In this document: positions 1 through 6,589 of the stretch, one piece after another
Layout of the letters: every line of letters begins with the position of its first letter
How positions within the stretch are numbered: the first letter of the stretch is position 1
The notes under the pieces: generated by a model
The model's database searches: none
Told to the model about the DNA's origin: nothing
Seen by the model: only the letters and a program-made list of their open reading frames with translations
Made by a program: the position numbers and the translations under genes
Virus record (IMG/VR): IMGVR_UViG_3300020159_000785
Location: 1 to 21,279 of that record
Direction: 5' to 3' (one strand)
From: a virus
DNA length: 21,279 bases

Positions 1-2072
1 ACAACATTTAAAGTATTACCAGACTTAGTTAAACCATCACCAGCAGTAATTTGACCAGCACCAGAGAACTGACTAAACGTAATCGCTGTAGTACCGATTG
101 TAATCGCTGTATTTGTGGAGATTACATAACCATTGTCAGCCTGAGTATTACCCTGCTCAACGAAGAAGAAAGTGCCTGGAGAAACTTCAGTGCCTGGACT
201 ATTATCAAAGTCAGTGGCACGAGTAAGAACCCAGTTTGTAGAAATTGTACCAACTGTTGTAACAGTATAAACACCATTCTGAGCACCAGATGCTTGGTCT
301 TTAATAAGAACACGATCGCCAGATGAAAGAGCAATACCATCAAGAGTAAGTGCAGCCTGAGTACCAGCGTTAGTTAATGTAGCACCAACTCCAGAAGATC
401 CATTTGAATAAGTAACTGTTAGAGCAGCAGTAGTTGCCGCAACGACCGATGCTTTAACATCAAGACCATTGGACATTGAGTCAACATATGCCTTAGTGGC
501 AGCGTCTTGTGCCTGAGTAGGTTCAGCAACAGAAGTAATTCTCTTTGACGCAACGTCAACTGTACCAGTACCAGTTGGAACTAAGTTAACGCTATTATTG
601 CCAGCAGCAGCATTAATAGTCATATTGCCAGAAGTGGCAGTAATACTTGTTGCAGTTGCAGCACCAAGAACTGGAGTAACTAGAGTTGGGGTATTAGCAA
701 ATACTAGAGCACCAGTACCAGTCTCATCAGAGATAACACCAGCAAGTTCTGAAGAAGAAGTTGCAGCAAATACACTTAGTTTGTTTGCCACATAAGCAAC
801 AGTACCACCAGCACCGAATGCCACAGAAGAAGTATCTGTACCAGTGAAAGTTAGTGTATTGCTTGCAGTAAGAGTTTTACCGTCAGCAATAGTTAAAGTA
901 GAACCAGTTGCTGGAGCAGTAATTGCTACTTTGTTAATACTTGTGGCAGTAGCAACACCTAATACTGGAGTTACAAGAGTTGGAGTATTAGAGAATACAA
1001 CAACACCAGTACCAGTTTCATCAGTAATTGCAGCAGCTAACTGAGCAGAAGTAGCAACTAAAGTGTTGCTAGTTAAGTTAATTGTTTTATTAGTTAATGT
1101 GTCAGTAGTTGCTTTACCAACTAATGTATCAGTTGCAGCTGGTAGAGTTAATGAGTTCGAACCAGCAATTGCAGTGGCAAGAACAGTAATTGTACCAGAA
1201 GTAGAACCATTGAACGTAGCACCAGCAGATCCAATAGTTGGAGTAGTTAATGTTGGACTAGTTAAAGTCTTATTAGTAAGAGTCTGAGTACCAGTTAATG
1301 TGGCAACTGTAGAATCAATATCAAAAGTTACGCTAGTCGCAGCACCAACTGCAGAAACAGCAGAGGTAATACCAGTACCACCAACAAAGGTAATTGTATC
1401 TGTACCAAGAGCAACAGAATCAGTACCAGTGTCGCCAGCGATAGCGAGAGTTGTTGAGATACTTGCCGTGGAAGCTGCAGTTAAACGACCTTGCGCATCA
1501 ACAGTGAATGTTGGGATTGCAGTGGCAGAACCATAACTACCTGCAGTTACTGCAGTGTTAATTAAAGAAATAGTAGAAGTGTTACCACCATCATTGTTGG
1601 TAACAAGAATCTGACTTGCAGTACCAGTTACCGCACCACCAACTGTATCATAGATAAACTCAGCAAGAGTATCTGTTGTACCATTAATGTATGGATTGTT
1701 AAGAACTAACTTACCAGTACCATTTGGCGTAAGAACAATATTACCATTGGTATCAGTAGAAGAGATTGTGTTGCCATCTAAATCTAGATTATCAACTTTT
1801 AAATTATTTAATTTACTTGACGCATCGGCAATAAGAGCAGATGACGCAGTTAGCGTACCTGGAGTATGATCCAGCATGTCGGTGAAGTATTTACCACCGA
1901 TCACAAAGTGGTTAGCAGCATTACCAGATGTTTCTGTACCTATACCAATGTATAGGCGATCACCACCATTTGATCCGTTATCAGTTAATGCTGAGTAGGC
2001 TAATTCTCCAGCACCAAGCGTTGCTGGATTGCCAGATACTGACGATCTTTTTATTCTAATTATTGATGCCAT
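1..2072 (-). CDS. Large tail fibre protein, 3' end cut by window edge
   Basis: Probable tail fibre acting in host recognition outside the virion. I translated it by hand: the minus-strand frame is open from ATG at 2072 to the left edge, 690 codons, with no stop. The start is supported by GGAG at 2081-2084, eight bases upstream. The N-terminus (MASIIRIKRSSVSGNPATL, then a Y-I-G-x-G-T-E-T-S-G-N segment) matches the particle-attachment end common in marine T4-like phages. The middle has LTNKT-type repeats and Thr/Ala/Val-rich stretches. A KRITSVAEPT...DAATKAYVDS fibre repeat lies near residues 510-530. A conserved region at about 560-690 has DRVLIKDQ, NGVYTV, LTRATDFD and GDGLTKSGNTLNV. A 28-residue segment encoded at 879-962 is nearly identical to one in the 314-aa fibre. 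The receptor-binding tip would lie beyond the edge. Family identification is from memory of such fibres, not a search. Confidence 0.88.
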   Translation of the reverse strand, partial: MASIIRIKRSSVSGNPATLGAGELAYSALTDNGSNGGDRLYIGIGTETSGNAANHFVIGGKYFTDMLDHTPGTLTASSALIADASSKLNNLKVDNLDLDGNTISSTDTNGNIVLTPNGTGKLVLNNPYINGTTDTLAEFIYDTVGGAVTGTASQILVTNNDGGNTSTISLINTAVTAGSYGSATAIPTFTVDAQGRLTAASTASISTTLAIAGDTGTDSVALGTDTITFVGGTGITSAVSAVGAATSVTFDIDSTVATLTGTQTLTNKTLTSPTLTTPTIGSAGATFNGSTSGTITVLATAIAGSNSLTLPAATDTLVGKATTDTLTNKTINLTSNTLVATSAQLAAAITDETGTGVVVFSNTPTLVTPVLGVATATSINKVAITAPATGSTLTIADGKTLTASNTLTFTGTDTSSVAFGAGGTVAYVANKLSVFAATSSSELAGVISDETGTGALVFANTPTLVTPVLGAATATSITATSGNMTINAAAGNNSVNLVPTGTGTVDVASKRITSVAEPTQAQDAATKAYVDSMSNGLDVKASVVAATTAALTVTYSNGSSGVGATLTNAGTQAALTLDGIALSSGDRVLIKDQASGAQNGVYTVTTVGTISTNWVLTRATDFDNSPGTEVSPGTFFFVEQGNTQADNGYVISTNTAITIGTTAITFSQFSGAGQITAGDGLTKSGNTLNV
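879..962. repeat. Fibre repeat segment, copy in the large fibre gene
   Basis: Partner of 9938-10021. Both copies are preceded in the protein by a T-P-x-L stretch and followed by Thr-rich beta repeats, so they probably mark a module moved between fibres. Confidence 0.8.
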
Positions 2073-2080
2073 CTTTTAAT

Positions 2081-2084
2081 CTCC
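2081..2084 (-). promoter_or_regulatory. Ribosome binding site of the large tail fibre
   Basis: GGAG on the minus strand, eight bases before the ATG at 2072 and immediately after the stop codon of the preceding 84-aa gene. It fixes the start of a gene whose other end is outside the window. Confidence 0.75.
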
Positions 2085-2085
2085 G

Positions 2086-2340
2086 TTAAAATTCTCCGCC
2101 TTCCATGTTCTGCGCATCTAGCGTAGTCGTAGAAGTCCACTTGTTAGTGTTTGTTTTGTATACTAATACTGCCCCATTATTAAGTGTTGTCGTATCTACA
2201 TTACCAATCGCTGAAAGAGAATCAACTGATTGAGGATTAGACAAAGAACTACTTGTTATAATAGTCGTGCCACCTGTACTTGTTGTAGCAGTGATTACCG
2301 ACTGGGTTGGATCATCTACAACTGCAATTATTTCTGCCAT
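2086..2340 (-). CDS. Small virion/fibre-associated protein (84 aa)
   Basis: Small protein of a type repeatedly found beside tail fibre genes of marine T4-like phages. The first half is Thr/Ser-rich and low in charge. The second half has the pattern I-G-N-V-D-T-T-x-L-N-x-G-A-V-L-V-Y-K and ends in L-D-A-Q-N-M-E-G-G-E-F. This 'dVD..L.nGavLvY...t.kW' motif also occurs in fibre N-termini and suggests a short attachment or fibre-base domain. The ATG at 2340 follows the TAA of the 112-aa gene after two bases. No clear Shine-Dalgarno is visible, so translation is probably coupled. The large fibre gene begins 13 bases after its stop. No enzymatic motif is visible and the function is unproven. Confidence 0.8.
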   Translation of the reverse strand: MAEIIAVVDDPTQSVITATTSTGGTTIITSSSLSNPQSVDSLSAIGNVDTTTLNNGAVLVYKTNTNKWTSTTTLDAQNMEGGEF

Positions 2341-2342
2341 GA

Positions 2343-2681
2343 TTAAGTCTGCGTTATTTCTGGGGTTACTATAACAATACCTTCCAAGATTCGTGTTTTT
2401 GCCGATGTAGATGTATTTGTGATTTCTATGTCATAAAGATATCTACCTGCTGGAATCGCAGAAGTTTGTGTCGATGTTAGTTGTAATCTAACCTTACCAG
2501 TTACAGCGTCATAAACGCTTGCGGTAAATGTATAATAAGTGGAAGAACCATAAGACTTTCTCATTTGAGAAGCGATGGTGTATCCAGATAAATCTAAGGC
2601 TGAGCCTGTGGCTGACGCTACAGTGATAATATTACTGTATGTCGAACCTTGATCTATGTATAAATTTGCTATCGATGCCAC
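2343..2681 (-). CDS. Small virion protein with beta-sandwich-like pattern (112 aa), GTG start
   Basis: First gene after the intrinsic terminator at 2722-2757. The start is GTG at 2681: an in-frame TAA lies just upstream (within 2704-2711), no ATG is available, and GGGAG at 2688-2692 sits six bases before it. The sequence alternates polar and hydrophobic residues, with recognisable parts N-L-Y-I-D-Q-G-S-T-Y, S-Q-M-R-K-S-Y, I-P-A-G-R-Y-L-Y-D-I-E-I and I-L-E-G-I-V-I-V-T-P. This layout is common in marine phage structural clusters and resembles the N-terminal domain of baseplate upper protein (BppU-like) of siphophages. That resemblance is inference only. It probably works with the following 84-aa protein and large fibre. 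There is no signal peptide or transmembrane segment. Confidence 0.82.
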   Translation of the reverse strand: MASIANLYIDQGSTYSNIITVASATGSALDLSGYTIASQMRKSYGSSTYYTFTASVYDAVTGKVRLQLTSTQTSAIPAGRYLYDIEITNTSTSAKTRILEGIVIVTPEITQT

Positions 2682-2687
2682 AGAATT

Positions 2688-2692
2688 CTCCC
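2688..2692 (-). promoter_or_regulatory. Ribosome binding site that decides a GTG start
   Basis: GGGAG on the minus strand, six bases before the GTG at 2681. With the upstream in-frame TAA it supports GTG as the start of the 112-aa gene. Confidence 0.75.
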
Positions 2693-2703
2693 GTTCTACT
2701 CTT

Positions 2704-2711
2704 TATTTATC
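2704..2711 (-). promoter_or_regulatory. Possible T4-type late promoter (GATAAATA variant)
   Basis: GATAAATA on the minus strand is one mismatch from the T4 late box TATAAATA. It lies just downstream of the terminator at 2722-2757 and before the 112-aa gene. A transcript starting about seven bases later would have a leader of roughly 16 nt that still contains the GGGAG ribosome binding site. The position is ideal, but the same octamer occurs by chance inside the gp8 coding sequence at 17698-17705, so the match alone is weak. Confidence 0.45.
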
Positions 2712-2721
2712 GTTTTCACTA

Positions 2722-2757
2722 CTGCAAAAAGAAAACCCCACTTCTGTGTGGGGTTTT
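2722..2757 (-). terminator. Intrinsic terminator after the 126-aa gene
   Basis: On the minus strand a perfect 10-bp stem (AAAACCCCAC / GTGGGGTTTT; arms 2748-2757 and 2732-2741) closes a 6-base loop and is followed by C then TTTTT. The GC core of the stem and the T-tract are typical of Rho-independent termination. It ends the 77-aa/oxygenase/126-aa operon. The hairpin also reads on the plus strand with a shorter T run, but there is no plus-strand gene for it to serve. Confidence 0.9.
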
Positions 2758-2784
2758 GTCTACTAAAGTAGATCGGGCTTCACA
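2722..2784 (-). ncRNA. Candidate short structured RNA between late promoter and terminator
   Basis: Prediction only. A TATAAATA box at 2791-2798 would start a transcript near 2784, and the intrinsic terminator ends at about 2722, giving an RNA of roughly 60 nt with no ORF. Inside it UCUAC/GUAGA (2759-2772) forms a 5-bp hairpin with a 4-base loop, followed by the terminator stem. An alternative pairing exists between CTTCTGTG-type arms at 2741-2748 and 2781-2788, which would compete with the terminator if transcription began upstream. It could be a stand-alone small RNA, an attenuated leader for the fibre genes, or chance. Confidence 0.25.
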
Positions 2785-2790
2785 GAAGCG

Positions 2791-2798
2791 TATTTATA
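2791..2798 (-). promoter_or_regulatory. T4-type late promoter box TATAAATA
   Basis: Exact match to the T4 late promoter consensus on the minus strand, in the non-coding gap just after the stop of the 126-aa gene. In T4 this octamer is recognised by RNA polymerase carrying gp55 and gp33. It is the only exact copy I found oriented with the genes. Its predicted start is about 30 bases before the terminator stem, so it would drive either a short RNA or read-through into the fibre genes. Confidence 0.6.
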
Positions 2799-2810
2799 CA
2801 AATAAAGCAA

Positions 2811-3191
2811 TTATGCTTCTGGTTGAGTTAACGATAGATCCCATGAACCTGTAGTTTCATTCCACTCGTATAATTTACCATCTGTTGGATAATCAACTGG
2901 TGCTTTCCAATTACAAGTTTCTTCATCAAGAAGCCATGAAGTATAACCATTTGGTTTTGGTGGAATAAATGCGTTTAAATCAGCATCGAATTTAAAACCA
3001 ATACCAGCATAATGTTTGCGAAAATTAGCATTATAGCTGGTTTGTTTCCAAACACCACCTAGTAATTTTTCGCAGAATGCTGCTCCGATATGTTCTTTTT
3101 CAACACCAACAGCATCGCAGGTGTCTTCATTTGCTACAACGATTACCTGAGTAACGATGTTGTTTGCGTCTAGTTTTGCAAAATGTGCCAT
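2811..3191 (-). CDS. Conserved phage protein of tail region (126 aa)
   Basis: Matches a protein I recognise as very common in marine T4-like phages next to fibre genes, usually left as hypothetical. Visible landmarks are an N-terminal MAHFAKLDANNIVTQVIVV, then F-C-E-K-L-L-G-G-V-W-K-Q-T-S-Y-N around residues 39-54, Y-A-G-I-G-F-K-F-D around 61-69, and a C-terminal half rich in W, P and Y (SWLLDEETCNW, A-P-V-D-Y-P-T-D-G-K-L-Y-E-W). The regular W/Y spacing suggests a small beta-rich domain. The ATG at 3191 is preceded by AGGAG embedded in the end of the oxygenase gene, with 4 nt between that stop and this start. It ends its operon before a strong terminator. Function unknown; a virion or fibre-associated role is inferred from position. 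Confidence 0.85.
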   Translation of the reverse strand: MAHFAKLDANNIVTQVIVVANEDTCDAVGVEKEHIGAAFCEKLLGGVWKQTSYNANFRKHYAGIGFKFDADLNAFIPPKPNGYTSWLLDEETCNWKAPVDYPTDGKLYEWNETTGSWDLSLTQPEA

Positions 3192-3195
3192 TGTT

Positions 3196-3810
3196 TTAAT
3201 CTCCTAAATTAAGGGCAGTTAATTCTAATTCGTCCCCAAGATTTCCCTTGAGGAATGTGTTAAATGCTAAACTTGTTCTTCTAGTTCTATTCTCACTACT
3301 TTCAACAGTCGCAACCATATGCGTTAAATTTGATGGAAATAACATCAAAGTACAAGTTTTTACTTCAAGCCACCAAGAGTCTGAGTTATATAGGTTAAAC
3401 TCTTTAGATGGTATTTTAATCTGTTTATATTTTTCATTATAGAAAAATATTTTATCAAATTTTATATCTGCTTCAATATATAAAACCCCAGATATAATAG
3501 AGTTTGGATGTTCATGCTTATGATGATACTGTCCTGGCTCCGTATAATTAACCCATGATTGGGTTATATAAGGTTTTACATCATACTTCGGTTGATGAAC
3601 AAGTTGAAAATATTCATTTACACTTGCATCACAAAATTCTTTAATATTTGATAAACATTCTTGTTTAAGAATATAATTATCAATACTCGTTATATTGCCC
3701 ATATTTGTACGAGTTTCCCGAGTAGTTAAAAATTTAACTTCATCTTCAGTAAAACCCTTATCATATGTAAACTGAGCAACAGCAGTTGGGAATAAATGAT
3801 TTACTATCAT
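3196..3810 (-). CDS. 2OG-Fe(II) oxygenase family protein (204 aa)
   Basis: Putative 2-oxoglutarate- and Fe(II)-dependent dioxygenase of the phage/bacterial family typified by TIGR02466/PF13759. The double-stranded beta-helix core is visible: W-V-N-Y-T-E-P-G-Q-Y followed by H-H-K-H-E-H (residues 96-101) and I-S-G-V-L-Y-I, then L-F-P-S-N-L-T-H with H164 as probable distal Fe ligand, and R-T-R-R-T-S-L-A-F-N with R177 or R178 as probable 2OG contact. H99 to H101 probably supply the proximal metal ligands. Length is normal for the family. The ATG overlaps the preceding stop as ATGA (4 nt), with AGGA upstream, so translation is coupled. Such genes are frequent in cyanophages and pelagiphages; the substrate is unknown. 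Placement among fibre genes fits modification of a virion protein, but this is inference. Confidence 0.87.
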   Translation of the reverse strand: MIVNHLFPTAVAQFTYDKGFTEDEVKFLTTRETRTNMGNITSIDNYILKQECLSNIKEFCDASVNEYFQLVHQPKYDVKPYITQSWVNYTEPGQYHHKHEHPNSIISGVLYIEADIKFDKIFFYNEKYKQIKIPSKEFNLYNSDSWWLEVKTCTLMLFPSNLTHMVATVESSENRTRRTSLAFNTFLKGNLGDELELTALNLGD

Positions 3811-4040
3811 CTATTGTCCTGACTAAATCTTTCATACTGTTCGTCAGTCCAAATAGTATCGATTGAATCCTCAAACGCTTTAATCTTTTCCATTGTTTCA
3901 GAAACCTCTTCCCATGTAGGACATGGTCTTGGATCTTCCCAATTTGAAATATGACTATTGCTAATTTCCCACTTTGCACCTGGACGCAATAAATGCATCG
4001 CAGTGTCTACACCATACATCTGATAAATTTTCTTTCTCAT
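3807..4040 (-). CDS. Small conserved phage protein (77 aa), first gene of the oxygenase operon
   Basis: Small acidic protein starting at ATG 4040 behind AGAGGA, a good ribosome binding site six bases away. Landmarks are R-P-G-A-K-W-E-I-S-N near residues 19-28, W-E-D-P-R-P-C-P-T-W-E-E-V in the middle and a helical, Glu-rich C-terminal half (ETMEKIKAFEDSIDTIW). The pattern 'RP.A.W......W.d...P..eEi...i..' resembles small tail-associated proteins of the XkdW type in other phages, but I am not sure of that link. It overlaps the oxygenase gene by 4 nt (ATGA), so the two are translated together and may be functionally tied. Function unknown. Confidence 0.75.
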   Translation of the reverse strand: MRKKIYQMYGVDTAMHLLRPGAKWEISNSHISNWEDPRPCPTWEEVSETMEKIKAFEDSIDTIWTDEQYERFSQDNR

Positions 4041-4075
4041 ACAATCCTCTTATAATAAAGAATAATAAGTTTAAC

Positions 4076-4109
4076 CAACGCTATTATTTAGTAGATAATA
4101 ATAGCGTTG
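4076..4109 (-). terminator. Hairpin after the second glycine-rich gene, possible terminator
   Basis: Perfect 13-bp inverted repeat (arms 4076-4088 and 4097-4109, CAACGCTATTATT and its complement) with an 8-base loop, a few bases after the TGA of the 823-aa gene. It sits between two gene blocks and reads the same in either direction. On the minus strand the following bases are GGTTAAACTTATTATTC, T-rich but without an uninterrupted T run. It may be a weak terminator or an mRNA 3' end stabiliser. Confidence 0.55.
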
Positions 4110-4116
4110 TTTGGCA

Positions 4117-6588
4117 TCAAGTCCATTTAAGAATAACGACTCCAGATCCACCAGCACCAACCAATCCAGTTGAACTACCATTAAATGCGCCACTAGCTCC
4201 ACCGCCAGTATTTGCTGGTGATGCAGCGTCACCAGTACCACCACCACCTAGACCACCAGTACCATTACCGCCATCTCCTGCTCCACCACCACCACCAGCA
4301 TAATATGTAGATGTTCCAGTAATAGAATTTGCAATTCCAACACCACCAGTACCGCCAATATTTGAAGAAGTAGTTCCACCAGCACCGCCAGCACCTCCAC
4401 CACCACCACAACCACCTACTGGTCCTCTACCAGTTCCACCATTATTACCCTGAGATGGACTTGTTGATGGTGTATTTCCAGCACCGCCAGCAGTTCCATA
4501 AGAATTACCGCCACCACCAGAACCACCAGATGCGCCAGCACCACCAGATTCTCTACCAGCACCATAACCACCACCAGTAGATGTAATTCCATTAAAAGAG
4601 GAATTGCTACCACTTGTTGGACTAATGCTATATGTCCCAGTTAAACCACCAGCGCCAACTACGATAGTATATGATGTTCCTGGGGTAACTGACATACCAC
4701 TTCCAGCACGATACCCACCAGCACCACCTCCACCAGTTTTGTTAGAGTTATATGTTCCACCACCTCCACCACCAGCTACAACTACGTATTCAACAGTTGA
4801 TACATTAGTTGGTGCTTGCCATATACCAGATGAATAGAATACTGCTACTTTATTTGATGTTGGGATTAAATAAGAAATACCAACAATACCAGATCCGCCA
4901 GCACCACCAGCAGAAACGCTATTACCAGGAGCTGATAAAGATCCACCACCACCGCCAGATCCACGATTAGTAGTTCCGTCAGTACCAGCACTTGGATGAA
5001 AACCACCAGCACCACCGCCACCAGAACCTCCAGCACCAGCAGTTGAATATTGAGCTGGATATGGAGTTCCAGCAGCACCACCGCCACCAGCGTATATTAC
5101 AGAGGTTCCAGAAATATTTGAGGCTAATCCATCACCACCACCGCCAGCTACAGATGCATTCCAAGTTCTTCCTGGTTGTCCTGCACCGCCACCTCCACCG
5201 CCACCGTATGAATAACCTGAATTACCATCTCCACCACGATTACCCTGACCAGCAGTTCCATTAGCACCAGTGGAAACATCAGTACCACCGCCACCGCCAC
5301 CAGAACCACCGACATCTGGTGCTACACCAGATGTCTGTCCAGATTTACCACCAGCAACAGCAGTTAATCCATTAAAAGTAGAATTAGATCCTGGACCAGC
5401 ATTTTGCGATGGCCAAATCCATTTTTGCCCACCAGCACCAACTACGATTGAGTAAGATGTTCCAGCAGTAACTGATAAAGCAGAACCAGTTAACATACCA
5501 CCAGCACCACCACCACCTACCTGACCACCACCGCCACCAGCAACTATTAGGTAGTTTACGGATGATACACCAGTTGGAGCAGTCCAAGAACCAGAAGCTG
5601 TAAATTCATTGTATACATATTGGAAACCAGTTGGAGCAAGAGAGAATGTTCCAGTACCATTGAATGTATGAATTGTATAAGAACCACTGGTAGTCTTACT
5701 ACCACCAATGGCTGAAATTCCTGAAGCAGTTAAGTATCGAATAATTACGACACCAGAACCACCATAACCACCACGTGGTGCAGCTGAACCATATCCACCA
5801 CCGCCACCACCACTGCCAGTGTTTGCTGTGCCATCACCACCATTCGATACACCAGAAGCTGTGGCACCGCCAGCACCGCCACCACCAGTTCCACCAGCAC
5901 CACCAGTACCACCGTAATATGTTCCACCGCCACCGCCACCAGCACGTGTTACACTTGTTCCTGTTATTGAAGATGCTGCACCAGCACCGCCAGCACCACC
6001 AGCACTAGATGTTCCATTACTACCAACACCGCCAGCACCGCCACCGCCACCAGAACCATAGTTTGGTGAAGTCGCACCTAATGAATTTCCACTATTATTA
6101 CCTTGAGATGGAGAAGTGCTTGGAGTATTGCCATTCATCGCAACACTATTGTAGCCCATAGAACCTGCAGAGCCACCAACAAAGTTTGCGAGAGCTGGAT
6201 CAGATATGTTAGTTGATCCAGAACCCTGTCCACCTCCAGTAGATGTAATTCCATTGAAGGAAGAATTTGAACCAGCACTACCAGCTGGGTAACCAGTTGG
6301 ACCTTGTCCACTACCACCAGCACCAACTACAACAGCATATTCGGTGCCATTTTGCAACGTCATGCCAGTACCAGTTCTATATCCACCAGCACCACCAGCA
6401 CCATTGGTATAAGCACCGCCACCACCACCAGCAATAACTAGGTATTCAACTACAGGCATAGTTGGCCATAGACTACCTTGGTTGTATTGAAGTTGAGATT
6501 TTAATCTCCACATACCACCTGCAACTCCATTAACACCACCAGTTGGTGTTGTTGGATTTTTTGTAATTATTCCGCCAATATAGTCCAC
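4117..6588 (-). CDS. Glycine-rich adhesin-like protein 2 (823 aa), GTG start
   Basis: Probable tip adhesin or fibre-associated protein. The start is GTG at 6588, five bases after GGAG; the adjacent ATG at 6590 is out of frame and meets a stop after seven codons. The N-terminus (residues 1-20, I-G-G-I-I-T-K-N-P) and a W-R-L-x(12)-W-P element at 27-42 match a known marine phage family. Three polyglycine units follow at about 46-286, 343-574 and 598-823. Each opens with VxY-[LV]-[VI]-[VI]-A-GGGGG, contains S-N-S-[ST]-F-N-G-[IL]-T, I-[TS]-G-T-S and AGGGG, and closes with G-G-S-G-[IV]-V then hydrophobic residues. Units 1 and 3 also carry NTPSTSPSQGN. Linker one (about 304-342) is Y-T-I-H-T-F...T-G-T-F-S-L-A-P. 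The only Cys is C727. The 848-aa paralog is immediately upstream, one base away. Receptor binding is inferred from composition and position. Confidence 0.88.
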   Translation of the reverse strand: MDYIGGIITKNPTTPTGGVNGVAGGMWRLKSQLQYNQGSLWPTMPVVEYLVIAGGGGGAYTNGAGGAGGYRTGTGMTLQNGTEYAVVVGAGGSGQGPTGYPAGSAGSNSSFNGITSTGGGQGSGSTNISDPALANFVGGSAGSMGYNSVAMNGNTPSTSPSQGNNSGNSLGATSPNYGSGGGGGAGGVGSNGTSSAGGAGGAGAASSITGTSVTRAGGGGGGTYYGGTGGAGGTGGGGAGGATASGVSNGGDGTANTGSGGGGGGYGSAAPRGGYGGSGVVIIRYLTASGISAIGGSKTTSGSYTIHTFNGTGTFSLAPTGFQYVYNEFTASGSWTAPTGVSSVNYLIVAGGGGGQVGGGGAGGMLTGSALSVTAGTSYSIVVGAGGQKWIWPSQNAGPGSNSTFNGLTAVAGGKSGQTSGVAPDVGGSGGGGGGTDVSTGANGTAGQGNRGGDGNSGYSYGGGGGGGAGQPGRTWNASVAGGGGDGLASNISGTSVIYAGGGGAAGTPYPAQYSTAGAGGSGGGGAGGFHPSAGTDGTTNRGSGGGGGSLSAPGNSVSAGGAGGSGIVGISYLIPTSNKVAVFYSSGIWQAPTNVSTVEYVVVAGGGGGGTYNSNKTGGGGAGGYRAGSGMSVTPGTSYTIVVGAGGLTGTYSISPTSGSNSSFNGITSTGGGYGAGRESGGAGASGGSGGGGNSYGTAGGAGNTPSTSPSQGNNGGTGRGPVGGCGGGGGAGGAGGTTSSNIGGTGGVGIANSITGTSTYYAGGGGGAGDGGNGTGGLGGGGTGDAASPANTGGGASGAFNGSSTGLVGAGGSGVVILKWT
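5429..5471. repeat. 43-nt exact direct repeat, copy A
   Basis: Identical to 7167-7209 base for base and differing at the flanking positions. It encodes the start of a polyglycine unit (S-Y-S-I-V-V-G-A-G-G) in the 823-aa gene. Identity at the DNA level among otherwise diverged units suggests recent exchange between the paralogs. Confidence 0.85.
6095..6133. repeat. 39-nt exact direct repeat, copy A
   Basis: Identical to 8625-8663. It encodes the N-T-P-S-T-S-P-S-Q-G-N motif in unit 1 of the 823-aa protein; the other copy sits in unit 1 of the 848-aa protein. Confidence 0.85.
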
Positions 6589-6589
6589 A

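Larger units (their letters stand above)
4120..6453 (-). repeat. Three polyglycine units within the 823-aa protein
   Basis: Tandem protein-level repeats encoded at 6453-5731, 5562-4867 and 4797-4120. Scaffold motifs (opening V-x-Y strand, S-F-N-G turn, closing G-S-G-[IV]-V strand) are conserved while the stretches between glycine runs differ in length and sequence. Glycine codons are mixed GGT, GGA and GGC, giving long GGTGG-type simple-sequence DNA on the coding strand. Confidence 0.85.

Noticed and set aside
122-343. Minus-strand 73-codon frame near the left edge
   Set aside because: Out of frame with the large fibre, whose frame is open through this region and carries conserved fibre motifs.
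2639-2854. Plus-strand 71-codon frame across the terminator region
   Set aside because: It runs through the hairpin and non-coding gap and overlaps two minus-strand genes, with no plausible start signal.
3761-3979. Minus-strand 72-codon frame overlapping the 77-aa and oxygenase genes
   Set aside because: Shadow frame: the 77-aa frame has the ribosome site, ATGA coupling and a recognisable conserved pattern.
3974-5455. Plus-strand proline-rich open frames opposite the adhesin genes
   Set aside because: Poly-Pro is the antisense reading of GGT/GGA glycine codons; they have no start signals and are interrupted often.
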